A stretch of 64,000 bases of DNA from a bacterium (lineage in GTDB: Bacteria > Bacillota > Bacilli > Lactobacillales > Streptococcaceae), in the NCBI GenBank assembly GCA_905221325.1, contig CAJNCS010000004.1, positions 1-64,000 on the forward strand. Reading direction: 5' to 3'. Under the pieces are notes generated by a model, which was not told the DNA's origin, did not search any database, and saw nothing but the letters and a program-made list of their open reading frames with translations. Of the stretch, positions 8,140-18,634 are shown piece by piece. The position numbers and the translations under genes were made by a program. Within the stretch, counting starts at the first letter, position 1. Every line of letters begins with the position of its first letter.

Positions 8140-9381
8140 ATGGGCTTAATTGCTGCTACAGGACTCTGCCTTTTGGGGCTGTCAGCTTGTAGTAGTCAAG
8201 AAGAGTCAACTGATGGCAAGGTAACGATTGAATATTTCAATCAGAAGGGTGAAATGGTTGATACCCTTCGTGAGATTGCCAAAGACTTTGAAAAAGAAAA
8301 TCCGAATGTGCATGTTAAAGTAGTGAATGTCCCTAACGCTGGGGAAGTACTCAAAACTCGCGTTTTGGCTGGAGATGTTCCTGATGTTGTCAATATCTAT
8401 CCCCAGTCTATTGAATTACAAGAATGGGCTAAAGCAGGGTATTTTGAAGATTTATCTAATAAAGATTATCTTAAGCGAGTTAAGAATCATTACGCAGATA
8501 AATATGCGATTGACGGAAAAATTTACAATATTCCTTATACTGCTAATGCTTATGGTATCTATTACAACAAAGATAAATTTAAAGAACTGGGATTGAAAGT
8601 TCCAGAGACTTGGGAGGAATTTGAGGAATTAGTTGATACGATTATAGCAAAAGGGGAAACGCCTTTTGCCATTGCAGGAGCAGATACTTGGACCTTGAAT
8701 GGTTATCATCAGTTAGCTCTTGCCACTTCTACAGGTGGCGGTAAGGAAGCGAATGATTACCTACGTTTTTCCAAGCCAAATGCCATAAAGTCTTCAGATT
8801 CAGTGCTTAAAGATGATTTCAGGCTGTTAGATTTATTCCGCAAAAAAGGTTCCATGCAAACCAACTGGCAAGGAGCAGGCTATACTGACGTTGTCGGTGC
8901 CTTCGCTAGAGGCGATGCCCTGATGACTCCAAATGGTTCTTGGGCTATCACAGCAATCAATGCGCAAGACCCTAAGTTTAATGTTGGAACGTTCCCTTTC
9001 CCTGGAAAGCAAAAAGGACAAAGCTTGACCATTGGAGCAGGAGACCTATCTTGGTCTATCTCGTCAAGTAGTAAGCACAAGAAAGAAGCCAATGCTTTTG
9101 TTGAATATATGTCACGTCCAGAAGTTATGCAGAAATATTATGATGTGGACGGCTCACCAACAGCTATTGAAGGTGTCAAGGAAGCTGGGTCAGATGCACC
9201 GCTAGCTGGTCTTGCTGAACTAGCATTTACAGATCGACATCTCGTTTGGCTAGCTCAAGACTGGACCAGTGAAAGTGATTTTTATACCTTGACTGGGAAC
9301 TATATTACAACTGGAAACAAAGAGGATATGGCGAAAGCGCTAAATGCATTCTTCAATCCGATGAAAGCAGACGTAGAGTAG
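8140..9381 (+). CDS. rafE: Raffinose-type sugar ABC transporter, substrate-binding lipoprotein
   Basis: Family 1 solute-binding protein that captures raffinose and related sugars for RafF/RafG; streptococcal Raf/Msm systems rely on a shared ATPase (MsmK) encoded elsewhere. A lipoprotein signal ends in the lipobox LSAC (Cys17 counted from ATG 8140), followed by a mature solute-binding fold (TIEYFNQKGEM...VPDVVNIYPQS). The start is odd. The frame continues upstream as RWYNK, the charged n-region expected from homologues. The ribosome site GGAG at 8110 is spaced for 8122, where the codon is ATA instead of ATG. ATG 8140 lacks a ribosome site and would give a signal peptide without its positive charges. 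The coordinate given is the first ATG. Confidence 0.9.
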   Translation: MGLIAATGLCLLGLSACSSQEESTDGKVTIEYFNQKGEMVDTLREIAKDFEKENPNVHVKVVNVPNAGEVLKTRVLAGDVPDVVNIYPQSIELQEWAKAGYFEDLSNKDYLKRVKNHYADKYAIDGKIYNIPYTANAYGIYYNKDKFKELGLKVPETWEEFEELVDTIIAKGETPFAIAGADTWTLNGYHQLALATSTGGGKEANDYLRFSKPNAIKSSDSVLKDDFRLLDLFRKKGSMQTNWQGAGYTDVVGAFARGDALMTPNGSWAITAINAQDPKFNVGTFPFPGKQKGQSLTIGAGDLSWSISSSSKHKKEANAFVEYMSRPEVMQKYYDVDGSPTAIEGVKEAGSDAPLAGLAELAFTDRHLVWLAQDWTSESDFYTLTGNYITTGNKEDMAKALNAFFNPMKADVE

Positions 9382-9394
9382 GAGTAGATCTACT

Positions 9395-10261
9395 ATGAAA
9401 AAATTGATTGAGAAATATTGGGGCTGGCTCTTTGTCCTTGTTCCCCTTGTACTACAGGCTGTATTCTTCTATGTACCCATGTTTCAAGGTGCCTTCTACA
9501 GCCTGACTAACTGGACTGGTTTGACCTATAATTATAAGTTTGTCGGACTCAATAACTTTATGCTCCTCATGAGCGATCCTAAGTTTATGAACGCTATAGG
9601 CTTTACATTGATCATTACTATTTGTATGGTGGTTGGTGAGATTATTCTGGGGATCTGGATAGCCCGAGCTCTCAACTCGAAGATAAAGGGGAAAACTTTC
9701 TTCCGAGCTTGGTTTTTCTTCCCAGCTGTCCTATCTGGATTGACTGTGGCTCTCATCTTTAAGCAACTTTTCAACTACGGATTGCCAGCTATAGGGAATT
9801 CCTTAGGAATTGAATTTCTTAAAACCAGCCTTCTAGGAACGAATGGCGGTGCAATCTTTGCAGCAATCTTCGTCTTGCTTTGGCAAGGGGTAGCCATGCC
9901 TATTATCATCTTCTTAGCTGGTCTTCAGTCTATCCCGACTGAGATTACAGAAGCAGCTAGAATTGATGGAGCTAGCAGCAAACAAATCTTTTGGAAGGTG
10001 GAACTTCCTTATCTTCTACCAAGCGTTTCCATGGTCTTTATCTTGGCTCTAAAAGGTGGTTTGACAGCATTTGACCAGGTTTTTGCCATGACAGGTGGCG
10101 GTCCGAATAATGCGACCACCTCTCTAGGACTTCTGGTATACAACTATGCCTTTAAGAGCAATCAATTTGGTTATGCCAATGCCATTGCAGTTATCTTGTT
10201 CCTCTTGATTGCGGTTATTTCTATTGTCCAGTTGAGAGTATCTAAGAAATTTGAAATCTAA
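9395..10261 (+). CDS. rafF: Raffinose-type sugar ABC transporter permease
   Basis: Inner-membrane permease of the RafEFG importer. The 288 residues contain about six membrane helices and the MalF-type EAA loop EAARIDGASSKQIFWKVELP, which docks the ATPase. It starts 14 bases after rafE behind TAGGAGTAG. The length and topology are normal for the MalF family. Substrate specificity follows from the operon (Aga before, sucrose phosphorylase after) and not from this sequence itself. Confidence 0.94.
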   Translation: MKKLIEKYWGWLFVLVPLVLQAVFFYVPMFQGAFYSLTNWTGLTYNYKFVGLNNFMLLMSDPKFMNAIGFTLIITICMVVGEIILGIWIARALNSKIKGKTFFRAWFFFPAVLSGLTVALIFKQLFNYGLPAIGNSLGIEFLKTSLLGTNGGAIFAAIFVLLWQGVAMPIIIFLAGLQSIPTEITEAARIDGASSKQIFWKVELPYLLPSVSMVFILALKGGLTAFDQVFAMTGGGPNNATTSLGLLVYNYAFKSNQFGYANAIAVILFLLIAVISIVQLRVSKKFEI

Positions 10262-10274
10262 GAGGAGAAACCTG

Positions 10275-11108
10275 ATGAAAAATGCAGAAAGAAAAGCTAA
10301 TTTCAGTAAATATATCTTGCTAACACTGGGATCTATTATCATCTTAATTCCACTCTTAGCAACAATATTTAGTTCCTTTAAGTCTACCAAAGACATCGTT
10401 AATAATTTTTTCGAATTTCCGACTCAACCGACCTTAGAGAATTTTCAACGCCTTTTGGCTGATGGTATCGGAGGCTACTATTGGAATTCAGTTGTAATCA
10501 CGGTTCTATCTTTGGCTGTTGTCATGATTTTTATCCCCATGGCTGCTTACTCTATAGCACGTAATATGTCTAAGAGAAAAGCTTTTGGTATTATGTATAC
10601 GCTCTTGATTTTAGGGATTTTCGTTCCTTTTCAAGTTATCATGATTCCTATTACAGTTATGATGAGTAAGCTAGGACTAGCCAACACTTGGGGATTAATT
10701 ATCCTTTATCTGGCTTACGCTGTTCCACAGACTCTCTTTCTATATGTAGGCTACATTAAGATTTCCATTCCAGACAGTCTGGATGAAGCAGCAGAAATTG
10801 ACGGTGCTGGAAAGTTTACTACCTATTTTAAGATTATCTTTCCTATGATGAAACCCATGCATGCGACAACCATGATTATCAATGCCCTCTGGTTCTGGAA
10901 TGACTTCATGCTTCCTCTCTTGGTACTAAATAAAGACTCCAAGATGTGGACTTTGCCGCTCTTCCAATACAACTACACAAGTCAATACTTTAATGATTAT
11001 GGACCGAGCTTTGCTTCTTATGTTGTTGGGATTATCACCATTACTATCGTTTATCTCATCTTCCAGCGCAACATTATTTCTGGAATGAGTAACGGAGCAG
11101 TGAAGTAA
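10275..11108 (+). CDS. rafG: Raffinose-type sugar ABC transporter permease
   Basis: Second permease of the importer, MalG type. The 277 residues have about six membrane helices and the EAA loop EAAEIDGAGKFTTYFKIIFP. The start at 10275 is chosen because AGAGGAG precedes it; an in-frame ATG at 10251 would overlap rafF and has no ribosome site. No ATPase gene is in the operon, consistent with use of a shared MsmK-type ATPase encoded elsewhere. Confidence 0.94.
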   Translation: MKNAERKANFSKYILLTLGSIIILIPLLATIFSSFKSTKDIVNNFFEFPTQPTLENFQRLLADGIGGYYWNSVVITVLSLAVVMIFIPMAAYSIARNMSKRKAFGIMYTLLILGIFVPFQVIMIPITVMMSKLGLANTWGLIILYLAYAVPQTLFLYVGYIKISIPDSLDEAAEIDGAGKFTTYFKIIFPMMKPMHATTMIINALWFWNDFMLPLLVLNKDSKMWTLPLFQYNYTSQYFNDYGPSFASYVVGIITITIVYLIFQRNIISGMSNGAVK

Positions 11109-11264
11109 GAAGAGACTAGAGAATCTATAGTTCAATACACAAATGAACGGTTTAGCTTATTGACAATTCTATGTAGAAAACAAGAAAGTAGTACTTAGTT
11201 ACTTGCAGTCTATATTAGTACGAGTTCGATGTGAACAAAAATCTAAAAATATCTTTTATTTACG

Positions 11265-11290
11265 AAGCCAGGTCATATGAGACTTGGCTT
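11265..11290 (+). promoter_or_regulatory. Hairpin just upstream of the gtfA ribosome site
   Basis: AAGCCAGGTC and GACTTGGCTT (10 bp, one G-T pair, 6-nt loop) form a hairpin about 9 bases before the gtfA ribosome site AAGGAG. There is no T-run, so it is not a terminator. It may mark an mRNA processing or stability site in the 205-bp rafG-gtfA gap, in which I see no clear promoter. Confidence 0.5.
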
Positions 11291-11313
11291 TCATCAGAAA
11301 AAGGAGAACATTT

Positions 11314-12756
11314 ATGACCATTCAAAATAAAACTATGTTGATTACTTACTCAGATAGTCTTGGAAATAACCTTAAAGACTTGTATGAGAATTTGGAAGAA
11401 CATTTTGGCGATGCTATTGGGGGAGTTCACCTTCTACCATTTTTCCCATCAACAGGTGATCGTGGATTTGCGCCTATTGACTATGACGAAGTGGATCCAG
11501 TGTTTGGTGATTGGGAGGACGTTAAGCGTTTAGGTGAGAAATATTATCTTATGTTTGACTTTATGATTAACCATATTTCTCGCCAATCTAAATATTATAA
11601 GGACTATCAAGAAAAACATGAAGCCAGTGAATTTAAAGATCTCTTTTTAAACTGGGACAAGTTTTGGCCAGAAAATCGTCCGACACGAGCTGATGCAGAT
11701 TTAATTTACAAGCGTAAGGATCGTGCACCAAAGCAAGAGATTCTTTTTGCAGATGGTTCAGTAGAACATTTGTGGAATACTTTTGGTGAGGAGCAAATTG
11801 ATCTTGATGTGACCAAAGAAGTAACGATGGCATTCATCCGTAAGACCATTCAGCACTTGGCAAGTAATGGGTGTGATTTGATTCGTCTAGATGCCTTTGC
11901 TTATGCAGTGAAGAAATTGGATACCAATGATTTCTTTGTGGAACCAGATATTTGGGCCTTATTGGACAAAGTCCGAGATATCGCTGCTGAGTACGGTGCA
12001 GAGCTCTTACCTGAGATTCATGAGCACTATTCGATTCAGTTTAAAATAGCGGACCATGATTACTATGTTTATGATTTTGCCCTTCCAATGGTGACCCTTT
12101 ATACTCTTTACAGTTCCAGAACAGAGCGTTTGGCTAAGTGGTTAAAGATGAGCCCGATGAAGCAATTTACGACACTAGACACCCATGATGGGATTGGAGT
12201 GGTGGATGTCAAGGATATCCTGACCGATGAGGAAATTGACTATGCTTCAAATGAGCTCTATAAGGTTGGAGCGAATGTCAAACGTAAGTACTCTAGTGCA
12301 GAGTATAACAATCTAGATATCTACCAAATCAATTCAACCTACTATTCTGCGCTTGGAGATGATGATGTCAAGTACTTCCTAGCTCGTCTGATTCAAGCTT
12401 TTGCGCCAGGCATTCCTCAGGTTTACTATGTGGGTCTATTAGCAGGAAAAAATGACTTGAAATTATTAGAAGAAACCAAAGAAGGTCGAAATATTAATCG
12501 TCATTACTATAGCAATGAGGAAATAGCAGAAGAAGTTCAACGTCCTGTGGTGAAGTCTCTTCTCAATCTATTTTCTTTCCGTAATCGGTCAGAGGCCTTT
12601 GACCTAGAAGGGACTATTGACATTGAAACACCAACAGCTCACAGCATTGTAATCAAACGTCAAAATAAAGACAAGTCCGTAACAGCAGTAGCAGAAATTG
12701 ATTTGCAAAGTCAGACCTATCAAGTATTAGAAAACGGCAGAAAAATTCAGTTCTAG
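11314..12756 (+). CDS. gtfA: Sucrose phosphorylase, GH13_18
   Basis: It converts sucrose and phosphate to glucose-1-phosphate and fructose, completing raffinose breakdown after Aga removes galactose. The 480 residues have the normal length. Catalytic residues of the GH13 fold are visible: nucleophile Asp193 in IRLDAFAY, acid/base Glu234 in LLPEIHE, and Asp292 in DTHDGIG. The ATG at 11314 follows AAGGAGAACATTT; an upstream in-frame ATG lies within the hairpin region. Last gene of the raf operon. Confidence 0.96.
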   Translation: MTIQNKTMLITYSDSLGNNLKDLYENLEEHFGDAIGGVHLLPFFPSTGDRGFAPIDYDEVDPVFGDWEDVKRLGEKYYLMFDFMINHISRQSKYYKDYQEKHEASEFKDLFLNWDKFWPENRPTRADADLIYKRKDRAPKQEILFADGSVEHLWNTFGEEQIDLDVTKEVTMAFIRKTIQHLASNGCDLIRLDAFAYAVKKLDTNDFFVEPDIWALLDKVRDIAAEYGAELLPEIHEHYSIQFKIADHDYYVYDFALPMVTLYTLYSSRTERLAKWLKMSPMKQFTTLDTHDGIGVVDVKDILTDEEIDYASNELYKVGANVKRKYSSAEYNNLDIYQINSTYYSALGDDDVKYFLARLIQAFAPGIPQVYYVGLLAGKNDLKLLEETKEGRNINRHYYSNEEIAEEVQRPVVKSLLNLFSFRNRSEAFDLEGTIDIETPTAHSIVIKRQNKDKSVTAVAEIDLQSQTYQVLENGRKIQF

Positions 12757-12823
12757 TGCTATATTAATGAAACAGTTTTTTTGTGGCGAAAACGTGTTCA
12801 TTGTTCCCAAATGACGGAAAAAA

Positions 12824-12832
12824 TGGTAGAAT
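12824..12832 (+). promoter_or_regulatory. Extended -10 promoter for tacL
   Basis: TGGTAGAAT (-10 at 12827-12832) has the TGn extension, with a weak -35 TTCCCA 17 bases upstream. It lies inside the longest open frame of tacL, supporting a downstream translation start. Confidence 0.55.
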
Positions 12833-12888
12833 ATAAAGATAGTTTAGCATTTATCTTCTGGAGAAATCCAGAACAGAAAGGATCCGTT

Positions 12889-14082
12889 TTGAAATCAATT
12901 GGATTACTGGATAAGATAAGAGGGCTTTCGAAAAAAGATTTCTTTTTGTATTTGATGATCATAAGTATCTTTTTACCTTTTTATTTGTTCTTAGCGCTCT
13001 TTGCTTTATATTTGATAGGTTTACTTGTTACAGGGGAGATGAAGGGAATTATCAAAGGATTAATCAAACATCCTGTACTTCTCTTTTTTATTGCCTATAG
13101 TAGTATCATCTCTATCGTTGCCAAGAACTGGCTTGGATTGGTTGCATCTTTACTGATGTTTCTCTTCCTCATTTTCTTTAGTTATTACCAGAAACGTCTG
13201 ACACATGCTTTCTTTCGACTGATACTGCAGACAATCTTGTTTGGTAGTGTGCTCTCTGCAGCTTTTGCTACCTTGGAGCATTTCCAAATTGTAAAGAAAT
13301 TTAACTATGCTTTTCTTTCGCCAAATATGCAAGTATGGCACCAAAACCGTGCAGAGGTGACCTTCTTTAATCCTAACTACTATGGGATTATCTGTTGCTT
13401 CTGTATTATGATTGCCTTTTACCTCTTTACAACGACGAAGTTAAGATGGTTGAAAATCTTTTGTGTGCTAGCAGGTTTTGTGAATCTATTTGGTTTGAAT
13501 TTTACGCAAAATAGAACGGCCTTCCCTGCCATCATTGCTGGTGCCATCATTTATCTCTTTACAACCATTAAAAACTGGCGCGCCTTCTGGCTCAGTATTG
13601 GAGTTTTCGGGATTGGCCTTTGTTTCCTCTTCTCAAGCGATTTGGGTGTCCGTATGGGAACCCTAGATTCTTCAATGGAAGAGCGTGTTTCAATCTGGAA
13701 TGCGGGTATGACTTTGTTTAAGCAAAATCCGATCTGGGGTGAGGGTCCGCTGACCTATATGAATTCCTATCCGAGAATTCATGCACCTTACCACGAACAC
13801 GCGCATAGTCTTTACATCGATACTATTTTAAGTTATGGTTTGATTGGAACCATTCTCCTATCCATTTCTTCGGTTATTCCGGTTCACATGATGATGGATA
13901 TGAGTCAGGAATCTGGTAAACGACCAATTATCGGTCTTTATCTCTCCTTCCTTACAGTAGTCGCTGTACATGGAATTTTTGACTTGGCTCTCTTCTGGAT
14001 ACAGTCAGGATTCATCTTCTTGCTAATTATGTGCAGTCTACCACTGGAACATCGAACACTGGTGTCCGAAATGACAGATTAA
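12889..14082 (+). CDS. tacL: O-antigen-ligase-fold membrane protein, lipoteichoic acid ligase TacL (RafX)
   Basis: In S. pneumoniae the gene after gtfA, first called rafX, encodes the ligase that transfers teichoic acid chains from undecaprenyl carrier to the glycolipid anchor to make LTA. This protein has 10-12 predicted membrane helices and the Wzy_C-type loop with GEGPLTYMNSYPRIHAPYHEHAHS (His-rich, typical of the ligase fold). I place the start at TTG 12889 behind AAAGGA; the frame is open to 12781, but that would put the promoter inside the gene. With this start it is 397 aa. Identity rests on position after gtfA and on the fold. A terminator follows at 14098. Confidence 0.85.
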   Translation: MKSIGLLDKIRGLSKKDFFLYLMIISIFLPFYLFLALFALYLIGLLVTGEMKGIIKGLIKHPVLLFFIAYSSIISIVAKNWLGLVASLLMFLFLIFFSYYQKRLTHAFFRLILQTILFGSVLSAAFATLEHFQIVKKFNYAFLSPNMQVWHQNRAEVTFFNPNYYGIICCFCIMIAFYLFTTTKLRWLKIFCVLAGFVNLFGLNFTQNRTAFPAIIAGAIIYLFTTIKNWRAFWLSIGVFGIGLCFLFSSDLGVRMGTLDSSMEERVSIWNAGMTLFKQNPIWGEGPLTYMNSYPRIHAPYHEHAHSLYIDTILSYGLIGTILLSISSVIPVHMMMDMSQESGKRPIIGLYLSFLTVVAVHGIFDLALFWIQSGFIFLLIMCSLPLEHRTLVSEMTD

Positions 14083-14097
14083 GTTGATCAAGATTAG

Positions 14098-14129
14098 AGA
14101 TCTTCTACTTTAGGTAGGAGGTCTTTTTT
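14098..14129 (+). terminator. Rho-independent terminator after tacL
   Basis: An 11-bp stem with G-T pairs (14098-14108 with 14114-14124), a 5-nt loop and a T6 run. Confidence 0.85.
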
Positions 14130-14160
14130 GTTGGTGGAAATTATTTCTAAGTCGAAATAG

Positions 14161-14210
14161 TTGACAGATGGAATGATAAGTATTACAATGGAATATAATT
14201 CGATATCGAA
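14161..14210 (+). promoter_or_regulatory. Promoter and palindromic operator before the MarR gene
   Basis: TTGACA (14161-14166), 17-bp spacer, TACAAT (14184-14189). Ten bases further is the perfect 12-bp palindrome TTCGATATCGAA (14199-14210), with a related half site GTCGAAAT at 14151. Position and symmetry fit autoregulation by the MarR protein that follows. Confidence 0.75.
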
Positions 14211-14226
14211 ATGAATTGGAGGTGTT

Positions 14227-14670
14227 ATGAAAGATAGTCATTTGGTAGCCCATCATATTCGTTTGTTGAATGGGCGGATTTTTCAAAAGTTACTGAGTCA
14301 GGATCCTGAGACTCTTTATCGGAGTGAACAGGGAAAGATTTTAGCGGTTTTATGGAATAGTGAGACAGGATGCGCTACGGCGACAGATATTGCGCTGGCG
14401 ACTGGTCTTGCTAACAATACGCTCACAACCATGATAAAGAATCTTGAGGAGCAAAACCTGGTCATCATTAGCCCATGTGGAATAGATAAGAGAAAAAAAT
14501 ATGTCAAGTTGACAGAGCGGGGTTGGTCTCAGAAAGAAGTTGGCCATCGTATCAGTCAAAAACTGGATGCTATTTTTTATAAAGGCTTCTCAGAAGAAGA
14601 AATTCGCCAGTTTGAAAGTTATCAGGAATGCATTTTAGACAATCTGAAAGAGAAAGCAAATGAGGAATAA
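14227..14670 (+). CDS. MarR-family transcriptional regulator
   Basis: A 147-residue MarR protein: helices before a winged helix-turn-helix (ATATDIALATGLANNTLTTMIKNLEEQNLVI, about 57-87) and the basic wing (DKRKKYVKLTERG). It follows GGAGGTGTT. It is first in a run with the SnoaL-like gene (3 bp gap) and the choline/betaine transporter genes, so it may control all four through the palindrome overlapping the transcription start. The ligand cannot be read from the sequence. Confidence 0.9.
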   Translation: MKDSHLVAHHIRLLNGRIFQKLLSQDPETLYRSEQGKILAVLWNSETGCATATDIALATGLANNTLTTMIKNLEEQNLVIISPCGIDKRKKYVKLTERGWSQKEVGHRISQKLDAIFYKGFSEEEIRQFESYQECILDNLKEKANEE

Positions 14671-14673
14671 ATC

Positions 14674-15438
14674 ATGTCAAAACAAGTTGAAAATGCTCAT
14701 AACCTATATATTCATGCTATTCAAGACGGGCGAGTTGCTGAGGCTCAAGCTCAGTCCGTAGGAGATACCTACATTCAACACTCGACAGGTGTGCCAGATG
14801 GGAAAGAAGGGTTTGCGGCTTTCTTTGCAAATTTCTTTGAGCGCCATCCTGAGCGTGAGATGAAGATTGTTCGCACTATTGAAGACGGCAATCTGGTCTT
14901 TGTCCATGTTCATCAATATCTCAATGGCGGGGAAGCTCAATGGGTGACGACAGATACTTTCCGTGCGGATGAGAATGCTCGTATCGTGGAGCATTGGGAT
15001 GTCATTGATTACTATCGCGCTCCAGAAAATGGACAGTTAGACCAGATCTTTGGAGATTTTGAAATCACAGAATTGGATAAGACAGCAGAAAATAAAAAGT
15101 TGGTTCGCCGTTTCTTGACAGAAATTTTCCAAAATGGGGAGCTAGAGCAGTGGAGTGATTATGTGGCAGACGATTTGATTCAGCATAATCATGAGTTTGG
15201 TCAAGGAAGTCAGGCATATAAAAATTATGTGGCTGAGCATGGGGTTGCTTTTGACTTTGTTTTCCAGCTTTTGGGACAAGGAAACTATGTGGTCAGCTAT
15301 GGACAGACTCAGATAGATGGAGTTGCCTATGCCCAGTATGACATCTTCCGTTTGGAGAATGGCTTGATTGTGGAGCATTGGGATAATAAGGAAGTCATGC
15401 CTAGGGTAGAAGACTTGACCAACCGAGGAAAATTTTAA
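14674..15438 (+). CDS. Tandem SnoaL/NTF2-like domain protein
   Basis: The 254 residues consist of two NTF2-like halves (about 6-120 and 137-245). Both share the pattern VEHWD near the end (IVEHWDVIDYY and IVEHWDNKEVMP) and a histidine after a YIQHSTG / LIQHNHEF strand. Proteins of this fold bind small hydrophobic molecules or act as cyclases and isomerases; the actual role is unknown. The intramolecular duplication is plain. It is co-transcribed behind the MarR gene, so the pair may respond to and handle the same compound. Confidence 0.8.
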   Translation: MSKQVENAHNLYIHAIQDGRVAEAQAQSVGDTYIQHSTGVPDGKEGFAAFFANFFERHPEREMKIVRTIEDGNLVFVHVHQYLNGGEAQWVTTDTFRADENARIVEHWDVIDYYRAPENGQLDQIFGDFEITELDKTAENKKLVRRFLTEIFQNGELEQWSDYVADDLIQHNHEFGQGSQAYKNYVAEHGVAFDFVFQLLGQGNYVVSYGQTQIDGVAYAQYDIFRLENGLIVEHWDNKEVMPRVEDLTNRGKF

Positions 15439-15452
15439 ATTGAGGACTAAGA

Positions 15453-17694
<2,242 letters not shown>

Positions 17695-17741
17695 TTTGAA
17701 AATGTCAAACTCAACTTGCTTAAACGACTATAGAAAAGAAT

Positions 17742-17769
17742 GCTCAGACAATGTCGTCTGGGCTTTTTT
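17742..17769 (+). terminator. Rho-independent terminator after proWX
   Basis: GCTCAGAC / GTCTGGGC stem (17742-17749 with 17756-17763, one T-G pair), 6-nt loop, T6. Confidence 0.9.
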
Positions 17770-17852
17770 GATATTAGAGTTACTGAATGTCTTTCAAAAT
17801 GGAAAATAAGAGGAAATTTTTAGGATTTTCTAAAATTTTACTGTAAATACAC

Positions 17853-17880
17853 TTGACTATTCACAAAATAGGTGTATAAT
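17853..17880 (+). promoter_or_regulatory. Promoter of the ECF transporter operon leader
   Basis: TTGACT (17853-17858), 16-bp spacer, TATAAT (17875-17880). Transcription would start near 17887, giving a leader of about 145 nt. Confidence 0.75.
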
Positions 17881-17886
17881 GTGCTG

Positions 17887-18020
17887 TGAACTACTTAACA
17901 AATAAAGATTTCCAGCTCATGTCGACTAAGGATGGAAATCTTGTGTATAGACAGTTCAGTAGATATATAATAGAGCGTTGCGTCCGAAAGTCTATCCAGA
18001 CACGGCTCTTCAAAAACAAA
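17887..18020 (+). promoter_or_regulatory. Structured leader RNA, riboswitch candidate
   Basis: The leader contains a perfect 9-bp hairpin AAGATTTCC / GGAAATCTT (17905-17913 with 17934-17942). A later stem-loop AGAGC / GCTCT (17972-17976 with 18005-18009) includes a small hairpin GTCT/AGAC. A long-range complement ATAGAC / GTCTAT (17947-17952 with 17990-17995) would make a pseudoknot. The composition is AT-rich like the host and unlike the GC-richer ECF genes after it. By position it may be the original pnuC leader. Streptococcal pnuC genes are known to carry the NAD+-II riboswitch, but I could not match this RNA to that motif by eye. Confidence 0.5.
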
Positions 18021-18031
18021 AGGAGAAGATT

Positions 18032-18634
18032 ATGAAAACAGAACCGATTCATCGTACCAGTATGTGGAAATTTAAGTTAAGTGCTGCCACCATGACTTTG
18101 ATTCCCGCTGCCGTGGGGATTAACTATGTTGCCAAAGCCTTGGCGGAGGGGTTAAAGTTGCCCGTTTGGCTGGGGTCTTTGGGAACCTTTCTTACCAGCA
18201 TGTTGGCTGGGCCGGTTGCCGGTGCCATTAGTGGTTTCATCAACAACGTGATCTATGGGCTGACCTTATCGCCAATTTCAACCGTGTATGCGATTACCAG
18301 CATCGGAATTGGGATTGCTGTCGGAGTTTTGCACGCCAATGGGTGGTTCTCGTCAGCGCGACGAGTATTTGTTTCTGCTATTATTATTGCCATCGTTTCA
18401 GCTGTCATTTCAACGCCACTCAACGTCATCTTTTGGGGTGGTCAGACCGGTATCGCTTGGGGTGACTCATTGTTTGCGGTAATGGTCGCCAATCATGCAC
18501 CAGTGTGGCTGGCCTCATTTACCGATGAGTTTGTCTTGGATATTTTGGATAAAGTCTGCGTGGCCTACCTGGCATTCTTCATCTATCGTCAGCTGCCGAA
18601 GCGGATGGTGCACTTCTTTAGCGATGATAAATGA
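18032..18634 (+). CDS. ECF transporter S component (substrate-binding membrane protein)
   Basis: A 200-residue membrane protein with about six hydrophobic helices and small-residue-rich segments (LAGPVAGAISGFINNVIYGLT), typical of energy-coupling-factor S subunits, which bind vitamins or nucleobases. The start is the ATG at 18032 behind AAAAGGAG; the frame is open to 17978 inside the leader. It overlaps the next gene by four bases. Base composition and codon use (CCG, CGG, GCC, ACC) are clearly richer in G+C than the surrounding Streptococcus genes, suggesting transfer from a Lactobacillus-like donor. The substrate is unknown. Confidence 0.82.
   Translation: MKTEPIHRTSMWKFKLSAATMTLIPAAVGINYVAKALAEGLKLPVWLGSLGTFLTSMLAGPVAGAISGFINNVIYGLTLSPISTVYAITSIGIGIAVGVLHANGWFSSARRVFVSAIIIAIVSAVISTPLNVIFWGGQTGIAWGDSLFAVMVANHAPVWLASFTDEFVLDILDKVCVAYLAFFIYRQLPKRMVHFFSDDK

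Noticed and set aside
17887..18020. Firm assignment of the leader to the NAD+-II, THF or preQ1 riboswitch classes
   Set aside because: I could not align it with the conserved parts of these motifs that I remember; it is left as unassigned.
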